Origin: Bacteroidales bacterium
GTDB taxonomy: Bacteria; Bacteroidota; Bacteroidia; Bacteroidales; GCA-2748055
Length of the DNA stretch: 51,721 nucleotides
Direction: 5' to 3'
Assembly (NCBI GenBank): GCA_030589895.1
Contig: JAUUZQ010000013.1
Location: 1-51,721 of the forward strand
The position numbers were made by a program, and so were the translations under genes. Every line of letters begins with the position of its first letter. The first letter of the stretch is position 1. Below, piece by piece: positions 28,891-35,977 of this stretch. A model generated the notes under the pieces. It was not told where the DNA came from. It searched no databases and saw only the letters and a program-made list of their open reading frames with translations.

Positions 28891-29267
28891 TATTTTTCCT
28901 CTTCGATAATCAGTTTCTTAGGTGGCTCAAGATTCTCTTCCAGCTCAAGTCCTTTTTCACGCACAATCCTTTCAACCGTAGTTTGTCTGCTAAACTTCAT
29001 CAACTCTGAAGATGTTGAAATAGCTTGTGACCGTAGCTCTTTCACTTCATTCTGCAATCTATTCTCCTTAATGACAAGCTTTTCGGCGTGGTTTCTATTG
29101 GCGATGCTGATAAAGGCAATCAGCACCAGGAGCACTATAAATGGAGCCTGCCTGATCACAGCTTTCTGGGTCAATACATTTCCATCAATCAGACTTCGAA
29201 ACGAGAACTGCCTCGAGCTATCCTCTTTTGGCTCTTCAAATTCAATATTTCGACTGTCTCTGCTCAT
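28890..29267 (-). CDS. ftsL: FtsL-like division protein
   Basis: Small bitopic protein of the FtsQLB type: a 40-residue polar N-terminus, one helix (about 43-59, PFIVLLVLIAFISIANR), then a coiled coil (KLVIKENRLQNEVKELRSQAISTSSELMKF) and an acidic/proline tail. 125 aa. Primary conservation is low, so the position between rsmH and ftsI and the topology carry the call. The region just upstream has been tandemly duplicated (29261-29340), leaving a 9-codon mini-ORF that ends 14 nt before this start. Confidence 0.88.
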   Translation of the reverse strand: MSRDSRNIEFEEPKEDSSRQFSFRSLIDGNVLTQKAVIRQAPFIVLLVLIAFISIANRNHAEKLVIKENRLQNEVKELRSQAISTSSELMKFSRQTTVERIVREKGLELEENLEPPKKLIIEEEK

Positions 29268-29340
29268 CTATATTTTTTCAGCTATTTTGAGTTTTGGTTT
29301 TCTTTGCTCATCTATATTTTTTCAGCTATTCTGAGTTTTG
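29261..29340 (-). repeat. 44-bp tandem duplication of the rsmH/ftsL junction
   Basis: A 36-bp sequence at 29261-29296 recurs at 29305-29340 with one mismatch (period 44 bp). The right copy holds the last codons and stop of rsmH plus a following ATG; the left copy holds the ftsL ATG. The extra ATG (29311, minus strand) opens MSKENQNSK and stops at 29282, so a 9-codon mini-ORF sits between the two genes. Confidence 0.9.
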
Positions 29341-30211
29341 CACTCCTTGCCCTGTTATTTTCCGCCAACTCCTCATCAGAAGGAACGATCACGCTTCTGT
29401 TTATCAGCTTCCATGGAACCAATGGTTTTCCATAGAAATCTTTTTCGATATCACCTTTGAGATTCCCCGATTTCATATAATTCTTTACCAACCTGTCTTC
29501 CAAAGAATGGTAAGTAATTACAACCAATCTCCCCTCTGTTGATAGCGCCTGAAGTGTTTGTACAAGCATCTCTTCCAGGGCCTCTACTTCCTGATTGACT
29601 TCAATCCTCAATGCCTGATAGAGTTTTGCAAGAAATTTGGAGGAGTTGTATTTTGGAATCAAACTACCAAGGGCAATTTCCAAATCTTTTGTAGTAGAGA
29701 TTGTCTGGTTTTTTCGAGCAGCAACAATTGTGCGTGCAACTCTTCCTGCATTTTTGATCTCCCCATAGCTTCTAAAAATCCTGATAAGTTCATTTTCTGA
29801 ACTTTCATTCAACATTTTTGCTGCCGTGATACCAGATGATCTGTTCATCCTCATATCGAGTTTGCTATTGGTCCTAAAAGAAAAGCCCCTTTCGGGCTTG
29901 TCAATTTGGTGGGATGAGATCCCAAGATCTGCGAGGATTCCATCTACCTCAGAAATGTTGTGATACCTTAAGAAATTCCTGAGATATCTGAAATTGGCTT
30001 TTATGAATGTGACTCGCTTGTCATCCGGTAGATTTCCCTCTGCATCCTGATCCTGATCAAAGACCAACAATCTCCCTTTACTTCCCAACTTTTTAAGAAC
30101 TTCCCGGGAGTGTCCCCCTCCTCCAAAAGTAAGATCGACGTAGATCCCTTTTGGCTTAATATTTAATCCTTCTATACTCTCATTTAATAAAACCGGCTTG
30201 TGGTATGCCAT
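29312..30211 (-). CDS. rsmH: 16S rRNA m4C1402 methyltransferase
   Basis: SAM-dependent enzyme that methylates N4 of C1402 in the ribosomal P site (formerly MraW). Start MAYHKPVLLNESIEGL and the SAM loop YVDLTFGGGGHSREVL are typical, followed by GILADLGISSHQID and the C-terminal ITYHSLEDRLVKNYM. 299 aa, complete. Only 2 bp separate it from mraZ. Its final eight codons lie in the duplicated 36-bp sequence. Confidence 0.97.
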   Translation of the reverse strand: MAYHKPVLLNESIEGLNIKPKGIYVDLTFGGGGHSREVLKKLGSKGRLLVFDQDQDAEGNLPDDKRVTFIKANFRYLRNFLRYHNISEVDGILADLGISSHQIDKPERGFSFRTNSKLDMRMNRSSGITAAKMLNESSENELIRIFRSYGEIKNAGRVARTIVAARKNQTISTTKDLEIALGSLIPKYNSSKFLAKLYQALRIEVNQEVEALEEMLVQTLQALSTEGRLVVITYHSLEDRLVKNYMKSGNLKGDIEKDFYGKPLVPWKLINRSVIVPSDEELAENNRARSAKLRIAEKI

Positions 30212-30213
30212 AT

Positions 30214-30681
30214 TTATTCTGGGTCACTTAACGGTCCACCAAGTATTTTCTCAGCCATGGCGGCAAAATCATCATCTGCCGTACTCACTCCGGTATAGGT
30301 ATCACCAGACCATAGCTCTATTCTACCAGATTGCCCTGCCATCACAATTTCATCAGCAATCTCAGCATAATCAAGCAGCCTCTTTGGAATCAACATTCTG
30401 CTGTTCGAATCCAGACTAAGCTCCGCAGTGCCGGCGTAGAACATTCTAAGGAATTTCGCATGCTCTTTGTTGTAGGGATTTGTCTTCGCCCTGATCATAG
30501 CATTCTGTCGCTCCCATTCCTCCATTGGATAGAGTATCAAACATTTCTCGAAGACATCACGTTTCAACACAAAGCCACCACCAAGTCCGTCCTTCATCTG
30601 CTTTTTAAAAGCAGCGGGGAAGGACAAGCGTCCTTTTGCATCCAACTTAACTGTATAATCTCCAATAAACGTTATCATCAC
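30214..30681 (-). CDS. mraZ: Transcriptional regulator MraZ
   Basis: AbrB-like DNA-binding protein forming ring-shaped multimers that, in E. coli, represses its own dcw operon. Two swapped-hairpin half-domains are seen: LDAKGRLSFPAAF near residue 13 with the full DxKGR motif, and LDSNSRMLIPKRL near residue 90, in which the usual xGR is NSR. 155 aa. A set of 10-bp GTGGG repeats directly upstream is the expected operator, pointing to autoregulation here too. Confidence 0.95.
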   Translation of the reverse strand: MMITFIGDYTVKLDAKGRLSFPAAFKKQMKDGLGGGFVLKRDVFEKCLILYPMEEWERQNAMIRAKTNPYNKEHAKFLRMFYAGTAELSLDSNSRMLIPKRLLDYAEIADEIVMAGQSGRIELWSGDTYTGVSTADDDFAAMAEKILGGPLSDPE

Positions 30682-30717
30682 TCAATTCTCTTTAATTCGT
30701 AAATTTAGCATTAATTC

Positions 30718-30757
30718 CCCACTTTGATCCATTTCATCCCACTTTTCCCCACTTTGT
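30718..30757 (-). promoter_or_regulatory. MraZ operator: four 10-bp repeats upstream of mraZ
   Basis: Read on the mraZ strand the four contiguous decamers are ACAAAGTGGG, GAAAAGTGGG, ATGAAATGGA and TCAAAGTGGG; three carry GTGGG and the third is degenerate (ATGGA). The 10-bp period equals the TGGGN-plus-5 spacing of E. coli MraZ boxes. The block ends 36 nt before the mraZ ATG. A TAAATTTA sequence at 30700-30707 may be the -7 box, placing the repeats over the promoter's upstream half. Confidence 0.8.
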
Positions 30758-30838
30758 TAATAACTTTTCGCCTCCAATACTTAATTTTGACTTATGAGAC
30801 TGTTTTCTAAAAGGATTTTCCGTTAATGTATTTTTTGG

Positions 30839-30846
30839 TAATTTTG
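30839..30846 (+). promoter_or_regulatory. -7 promoter element of the glsA-like gene
   Basis: TAATTTTG matches TAnnTTTG exactly, 45 bp before the ATG at 30892. It is divergent from the MraZ-controlled promoter, in the 210-bp gap between mraZ and this gene. Confidence 0.5.
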
Positions 30847-30891
30847 CGACATAAAGATTCACTTTAGTAAGCTCATAAATGCTGGTAGTTG

Positions 30892-31752
30892 ATGGAGAAA
30901 GAAATAGAAAATAAAGAGTATAAACCCATAGAAGTCAAGGCTTTATTTGCAGATAAAAATCCACGTTTAGCACGCATGATACCTGGTTTTGCTTACAGAT
31001 ATTTAAAGCGTGTTCTTGCACTGGATTTTACAAATGAATTGTTAAAGAGTCATGGGCACAAAAAAAACCTGGAATTCGCAAAAGCTGTTCTTGTAGACTT
31101 TAATGTAACTGTGGATGTTCATGGCAGGGAAAATCTGCCGGATGGAGGAAGAAATATATTTGTTTCCAATCATCCATTGGGAGGTTTTGATGGGGGGATC
31201 ATTACCCGTGAATTAGGAGCAAAATATGAGAATCTAAATTTCCTGGTCAACGATATACTGATGAATGTTACAAATATGGATGGCATATTTGTACCAATAA
31301 ATAAACATGGCGCCCAGGCTATGAAAAACGTAAGGTTTATTGATACAGTGTATCAATCTGATAATCAGGTTATTTCATTCCCGGCTGGTCTCGTATCCAG
31401 AAGAAAAAAAGGAGTGATAGAGGATCTTCCCTGGCAAAAAAGTTTTATTACAAAATCAGTTCAATACAAAAGAGATGTTGTTGTAATTCATGTCTCAGGA
31501 AGATGTAGTAACTTCTTCTACAATTTATCAAGCATAAGAAAATTTCTGGGGATAAAAGCCAATCTGGAAATGTTTTATCTCCCCAGTGAAACTTATAAAC
31601 ACAGGAACAATCATTATCAAATTACCATTGGAAAATCGATTCCATGGGAAACATTTGATAAAAGCCACAGACCTATTGAATGGGCTGAAATGCTGAAAAA
31701 ATACTGCTACCAGCTTTCTTCTGATCCAAACAGTAAATTTTCGGTAAAATAG
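30892..31752 (+). CDS. glsA: Glycerol-type acyltransferase, probable glycine-lipid O-acyltransferase
   Basis: 286-aa PlsC-superfamily acyltransferase. The acyl-transfer motif is SNHPLGGFDGG at residues 92-102, an H-x5-D spacing rather than the classic H-x4-D. FPAGLVSRRKKG near 165 corresponds to the acceptor-binding FPEGTRS block. It is followed, 18 bp on, by a GNAT-type N-acyltransferase. In Bacteroides thetaiotaomicron an equivalent adjacent pair (glsA/glsB) makes mono- and di-acylated glycine lipids, so the same role is inferred here. Ornithine lipids or lysophosphatidate acylation are alternatives. The ATG at 30892 is preferred over an in-frame TTG at 30889. Confidence 0.75.
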   Translation: MEKEIENKEYKPIEVKALFADKNPRLARMIPGFAYRYLKRVLALDFTNELLKSHGHKKNLEFAKAVLVDFNVTVDVHGRENLPDGGRNIFVSNHPLGGFDGGIITRELGAKYENLNFLVNDILMNVTNMDGIFVPINKHGAQAMKNVRFIDTVYQSDNQVISFPAGLVSRRKKGVIEDLPWQKSFITKSVQYKRDVVVIHVSGRCSNFFYNLSSIRKFLGIKANLEMFYLPSETYKHRNNHYQITIGKSIPWETFDKSHRPIEWAEMLKKYCYQLSSDPNSKFSVK

Positions 31753-31770
31753 TCGTAAATTACCTTCATC

Positions 31771-32793
31771 ATGAACATGAAACGCATCATTCCGTCAATC
31801 GATAAGAATATTCTTCTTGCGGAACTTACAGAAGAGAGATTTGTCCGTAAAACTAATAAAGGTGGAAACCTGCTATACATTGTCAATAGTGAGAATTCAC
31901 CAAATTTAATGAGGGAAATTGGCCGGCTGCGGGAGGTGGCATTTCGAGCTGCAGGAGGCGGAACTGGAAAGGATTGTGACGTCGACAACTTCGATTTCGG
32001 TCCTATTATGTACGACCAGCTGATTGTCTGGAATCCTGATCAGGAAGAGATACTGGGAGGATACAGATTTATTATTTGCAACGATAAGTTGTGCTGTCAA
32101 AAAGGAGAAGTAAAACTTGCAACAGCCAAGCTTTTTAATTTTTCAACTGATTTTAAAGAGAATTATCTTCCCCATATGATAGAACTGGGCAGGTCATTTG
32201 TACAACCAAAATACCAGTCAACCAACCTTAGAAGAAAAGGATTATATGCACTGGACAACCTTTGGGATGGTTTGGGTACTCTGATATTGGACAATCCCGA
32301 GAAAAAATATTTTTTCGGAAAGGTAACCATGTATTTACACTATCATCAGGCCGCACGTGATATGATTCTGCACTTCCTCAACAAACATTTTCCTGATCAG
32401 GATAAGCTCGTAACTGCCAAGGATCCATTAAAAATGCATACGGAGCCCGAACAACTTAATAAGATTTTTAATGCTGATGATTATTTGGGAGATTATAAAA
32501 GTCTGTCACGCGAAGTCAGAAATCGCGGTGAAAATATTCCACCACTCATCAATGCTTACATGAATCTATCTCCATCCATGCGAACATTTGGTACAGTCCT
32601 TAATCGTAGTTTTGGCGAGGTGGAAGAAACCGGTATAATGATTACAATCAATGATTTATACAAAGCTAAGATTGAGCGACATGTTGAGAATTATATTCCC
32701 AAACATTTGCAAATAATTAAGAACCTCAACATCAGGAACACGAAATTAAATGATCTGTTTAACAGGTTTAAATTTAATAAGCGCGAGAATTAA
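31771..32793 (+). CDS. glsB: GNAT-fold N-acyltransferase, probable glycine-lipid synthase
   Basis: 340-aa protein of the OlsB-like acyl-ACP amino-acid N-acyltransferase group. The region AAGGGTGKDCDVDNFDFGPIMYDQLIVWNPDQEEILGGYRFI (about 50-95) and the later ELGRSFVQPKYQ are family blocks. Such enzymes attach a 3-hydroxy fatty acid to an amino-acid amine, and the adjacent PlsC-type enzyme then O-acylates it. Which amino acid is used cannot be read directly; glycine is inferred from Bacteroides. The gene's 3' end overlaps the converging purF-type gene by 20 nt, so no terminator separates them. Confidence 0.78.
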   Translation: MNMKRIIPSIDKNILLAELTEERFVRKTNKGGNLLYIVNSENSPNLMREIGRLREVAFRAAGGGTGKDCDVDNFDFGPIMYDQLIVWNPDQEEILGGYRFIICNDKLCCQKGEVKLATAKLFNFSTDFKENYLPHMIELGRSFVQPKYQSTNLRRKGLYALDNLWDGLGTLILDNPEKKYFFGKVTMYLHYHQAARDMILHFLNKHFPDQDKLVTAKDPLKMHTEPEQLNKIFNADDYLGDYKSLSREVRNRGENIPPLINAYMNLSPSMRTFGTVLNRSFGEVEETGIMITINDLYKAKIERHVENYIPKHLQIIKNLNIRNTKLNDLFNRFKFNKREN

Positions 32794-34675
32794 TCCCTTC
32801 TATGTAATTGATAAATGAAGTATTCACTACTTTGTTTCCTCCTGGTGTTGGATAATTTCCTGTAAAGTACCAATCGCCCAGATCGTTTGGTATTGCTTCA
32901 TGTAGATTTTCAATACTTTGGTAAACAATTTTAACCTTGGCCTTTATTTCGGGCTCAGTTAACAGTTCAGCAATTTTATCAGAAATTTCTTCTGCAGTAA
33001 AAGGCTTATAAATATCTTTTACATAGTTCACAATTTCCTCTTTGGGATGGCCTTTCTGGGCAACTGATTTTTTATACACCTCATTGATTATATGAGTCAT
33101 ATCCTTGTCCTTTAACAGAGCTATCGCTGCCTGAAAGGCAATAAAATCACTCAACTTTGCCATATCAATCCCATAACAATCGGGATATCGTATTTGAGGA
33201 GATGAAGAGACTACGATAATCTTTTTTGGGCCAAGCCTGTCGAGAATCTTTATAATACTTTCTCGAAGCGTAGTCCCTCGTACAATAGAATCGTCGATTA
33301 TAACCAGGTTATCTTCCCCTCTGCGTATCGAACCATAAGTGATATCATAGACATGATTCACCATATCCTTCCTCCCTTTATCCTGTGAAATAAAAGTTCG
33401 AAGTTTAAGATCTTTGATGGCCACTTTTTCAATCCTTGGGCGCATGGAGATAATTTCAATCATCTTCTCATCGTCGCAAGATTTACCACTCTTCTTAATC
33501 AGCTCTATCTTCTTTTTAAGCATCTGATCTTCAACTCCTTTTATCATTCCATAAAAAGCAGATTCTGCTGTATTCGGAATAAAAGAAAAGACCGTATTTT
33601 CATAATCATCCTTAATTACCCTTGAAATAACCGGGACAAGTAGTTCACCAAGCATTTTTCGCTCCCGATAAATATCACGGTCACTTCCCCTGGAAAAATA
33701 TATCCGCTCGAATGAACATGATTTCTTCTCCTGTGGCTCCATGACCTGTTCGATAGATACGATCCCATTCTTCTTAATTATGATAGCATTCCCAGCCGGA
33801 AGCTCTTGAACCTGATCGACCTTTAAATTCATAACGGTCTGAATTACCGGTCTTTCAGATGCCACAATAGCAATTTCATCATCCTGGTAATAATAAGCAG
33901 GGCGAATACCCCAGGGATCACGAATTACAAATGCATCTCCATGCCCCATTATACCTGCAACCGCAAATCCACCGTCCCATCTTTTGCTGGCCTCAGATAA
34001 TATTTTCGGCACATCAAGATGCTCCTCAATCAAATCAGTAATATCCCTGTTTGCATATCCTTTCTTCTTATACTCTTCGAAAAGACGTTGATTTTCCATA
34101 TCAAGAAAATGACCTACTTTCTCAAGGATGGTTACAGTATCTGAATAATCTTTAGGATACTGCCCGAGTTCCACCAGGTTATCAAAAAGTTCATCAACAT
34201 TGGTCAGGTTGAAATTACCAGCCACTACCAGGTTCCTGGTCTTCCAATTGTTCTGTCGCATCACAGGATGCAAATTCTCAACTGAATTACTGCCATAGGT
34301 TCCATAGCGAAGATGACCGAGATACAATTCTGAAGCAAAGGGCAGGTTCATCTTGGCCCAATTTGCATCATCTATTGACTTTCCACTTTTTCTTTCAGCC
34401 TTTCTGTAATTTCCGTATATCTTTTTGAAAATATCATTGATAGCATCACTATCGCTTGAGCGATGCCGGTTGAAATATTTCATTCCCGGGGGCATATCCA
34501 GCTTCAGGCTAACTACACCTGCTCCATCCTGTCCCCGGTTTCTTTGCTTCTCCATGAGGAGATACAATTTCTGGAGTCCATATTTCCATGTACCGTATTT
34601 TAGTTGATAATACTCAAGCGGTTGAAGTAGCCTTATCAAGGCTATACCGCACTTGTGTTTTATTACGTCACTCAT
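32774..34675 (-). CDS. purF: Long-form amidophosphoribosyltransferase (PurF-like)
   Basis: Two-domain enzyme of 633 aa: N-terminal Ntn glutaminase (about 1-330) and C-terminal phosphoribosyltransferase with the PRPP loop VIIDDSIVRGTTLRESI (about 475). The reaction is PRPP plus glutamine to phosphoribosylamine in purine synthesis. The candidate nucleophile is Cys9 (KHKCGIAL), not residue 2, so eight residues would have to be removed to expose it, as in Bacillus PurF. The chain is about 150 residues longer than E. coli PurF, with inserts in both halves, a Bacteroidota form. Many of these genomes also carry a normal-length PurF, so this copy could be a paralogue with another role. Confidence 0.82.
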   Translation of the reverse strand: MSDVIKHKCGIALIRLLQPLEYYQLKYGTWKYGLQKLYLLMEKQRNRGQDGAGVVSLKLDMPPGMKYFNRHRSSDSDAINDIFKKIYGNYRKAERKSGKSIDDANWAKMNLPFASELYLGHLRYGTYGSNSVENLHPVMRQNNWKTRNLVVAGNFNLTNVDELFDNLVELGQYPKDYSDTVTILEKVGHFLDMENQRLFEEYKKKGYANRDITDLIEEHLDVPKILSEASKRWDGGFAVAGIMGHGDAFVIRDPWGIRPAYYYQDDEIAIVASERPVIQTVMNLKVDQVQELPAGNAIIIKKNGIVSIEQVMEPQEKKSCSFERIYFSRGSDRDIYRERKMLGELLVPVISRVIKDDYENTVFSFIPNTAESAFYGMIKGVEDQMLKKKIELIKKSGKSCDDEKMIEIISMRPRIEKVAIKDLKLRTFISQDKGRKDMVNHVYDITYGSIRRGEDNLVIIDDSIVRGTTLRESIIKILDRLGPKKIIVVSSSPQIRYPDCYGIDMAKLSDFIAFQAAIALLKDKDMTHIINEVYKKSVAQKGHPKEEIVNYVKDIYKPFTAEEISDKIAELLTEPEIKAKVKIVYQSIENLHEAIPNDLGDWYFTGNYPTPGGNKVVNTSFINYIEGINSRAY

Positions 34676-34700
34676 GAATTACGATTATCAAGTCTAAAGA

Positions 34701-35159
34701 CTAATCCTCAATTAATATATTATATTCCACAACAAAAGCATCCGGAAATTTTCTTTTTATCCTGTTAAGCAATAAAATCGCTTCGCTTTTAGTCCTGTAA
34801 TCCCCAACATATATCTTATGATATGAACCCTCATACTTGGTATAGGCATCCACATCCGGGTATAGCGTAAGAAACCTCGCACGTGCTTCTTTCTGTCTAT
34901 CCTTTGCTCCACGACCATTGTCCGAAAATATACGTATCCGATACCCTGAGACACCTCTGGTCTTGCTATTTTGAATCAGGTGCTTGGAGTAATTCTCCTG
35001 AAGCAGCGTATCAAGATAAATGGTAAGTTTTCCATTCAGTTCTTTCTCCTTCAAGTTTTCTAACACATCATCCTGACGGACAACTCTTCCGTCACGTTGC
35101 GAAAAAGCAACATGGTATTGTATAAGAAAAAATAATATTGTCAATAATCTTAAGCTCAT
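34701..35159 (-). CDS. Secreted SPOR-domain protein
   Basis: 152-aa protein with a signal peptide (MSLRLLTILFFLIQYHVAFSQ) and a C-terminal SPOR domain (about 75-150: SGYRIRIFSDNGRGAKDRQKEARARFLTLYP...YHKIYVGDYRTKSEAILLLNRIKRKFPDAFVV). SPOR domains bind denuded glycan strands at division sites, so a periplasmic septal role is likely. The ATG at 35159 is chosen because the longer frame to 35213 puts polar residues before the signal peptide. It lies 25 bp upstream of the purF-like gene on the same strand and may share its transcript. Confidence 0.82.
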   Translation of the reverse strand: MSLRLLTILFFLIQYHVAFSQRDGRVVRQDDVLENLKEKELNGKLTIYLDTLLQENYSKHLIQNSKTRGVSGYRIRIFSDNGRGAKDRQKEARARFLTLYPDVDAYTKYEGSYHKIYVGDYRTKSEAILLLNRIKRKFPDAFVVEYNILIED

Positions 35160-35176
35160 ATTTCTTAAAGGAGTTC

Positions 35177-35184
35177 CAAAATTA
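35177..35184 (-). promoter_or_regulatory. -7 promoter element of the SPOR-protein gene
   Basis: TAATTTTG on the minus strand is an exact TAnnTTTG match, 17 bp upstream of the ATG at 35159. The palindrome at 35192-35213 lies immediately upstream of it. Confidence 0.5.
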
Positions 35185-35191
35185 AGTAAAA

Positions 35192-35213
35192 TTGTTCTCT
35201 TATTCGAGAACAA
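35192..35213. promoter_or_regulatory. Perfect 8-bp inverted repeat in a divergent promoter region
   Basis: TTGTTCTC (35192-35199) and GAGAACAA (35206-35213) are exact inverted copies around a 6-nt centre. They lie between the SPOR-protein start (35159, minus) and the membrane-protein start (35240, plus), next to the -7 box of the former: the geometry of an operator for a dimeric regulator. Confidence 0.5.
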
Positions 35214-35239
35214 CAGAAATAATTAATTACTTTCGCCTG

Positions 35240-35929
35240 ATGCACAATAATAAACGAGGAAAAATAAGAAAAATTGAGGTTCTTACAGGGATAATTTTAA
35301 TCCTTGCAACACTCTCTTTACTTATTTCTTACCTACTGAATTTCGAATATATCAGTCCGGAGCATTCCATTGAAGAAGATATGAATTTTTTGCTGGAAAG
35401 TACAATCCCTCAAAGGATCAGTTCCATTGCGTGGATGACTACAGCCCTCATCACTCTTTCTCTCCTCCCATTTTATTTGATTACATTTTATCGATTTCAC
35501 CGTGTAGCACATATTATCAATGGTTTACTTATCACTATAATGGCAACCGTTTTTTTTCGCGCTGCTCTGGCAGGATTATCGATAGTCAATATAGTTGAAT
35601 CGTTTCCTGAAAATGAGGGTATCCAATCTGTAAATCAAGTTCTGTCACTCATAAAAGATACCATTTTACTGATTCAAATTGGCGTCACTGTATTTGGAGG
35701 ATATGTGTTTATTCTAAGCATAAGCCGATTTAGAAAAGCAAGGATTCCACTGTTTGGAACTATATTACTCATCCTTTCAGGACCTGTACTAATAGTTTTT
35801 ATATGGATGAATCCAGAGCATCTTATACTGACATCTGCAATGGCTGTGGCCTCGATTGGACTTTTTATAACAGGCACTAAACTTGTAAACAAAGGTTTGG
35901 GAAACAGCGTTAAGCAACCGATCTTATAG
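35240..35929 (+). CDS. Unrecognised integral membrane protein
   Basis: 229-aa protein with about six hydrophobic helices: around LTGIILILATLSLLISYLL, MTTALITLSLLPFYLITFY, IINGLLITIMATVFFRAAL, TILLIQIGVTVFGGYVFIL, FGTILLILSGPVLIVFIW and TSAMAVASIGLFIT. A loop rich in acidic residues (YISPEHSIEEDMNFLLES) follows the first helix. The arrangement is loosely like DUF4386-type proteins, but I cannot assign a family. Start is the ATG at 35240; the frame opens earlier only at a TTG inside a palindrome. A histidine kinase gene follows 48 bp later on the same strand and the two may be co-transcribed. Confidence 0.7.
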   Translation: MHNNKRGKIRKIEVLTGIILILATLSLLISYLLNFEYISPEHSIEEDMNFLLESTIPQRISSIAWMTTALITLSLLPFYLITFYRFHRVAHIINGLLITIMATVFFRAALAGLSIVNIVESFPENEGIQSVNQVLSLIKDTILLIQIGVTVFGGYVFILSISRFRKARIPLFGTILLILSGPVLIVFIWMNPEHLILTSAMAVASIGLFITGTKLVNKGLGNSVKQPIL

Positions 35930-35977
35930 TATATTTGTTTTTACTATTGATTCAATACAATAGAATATATTTAAAGA

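Noticed and set aside
29071..29542. Overlapping plus-strand ORFs of 80-115 codons across ftsL/rsmH
   Set aside because: They are antisense shadows of two well-supported genes and include the duplicated sequence.
15430..30681. Missing murF, murB and ddl as evidence of a broken dcw cluster
   Set aside because: All present genes are intact and tightly coupled; this gene set is, to my knowledge, the normal Bacteroidota arrangement with those genes elsewhere.
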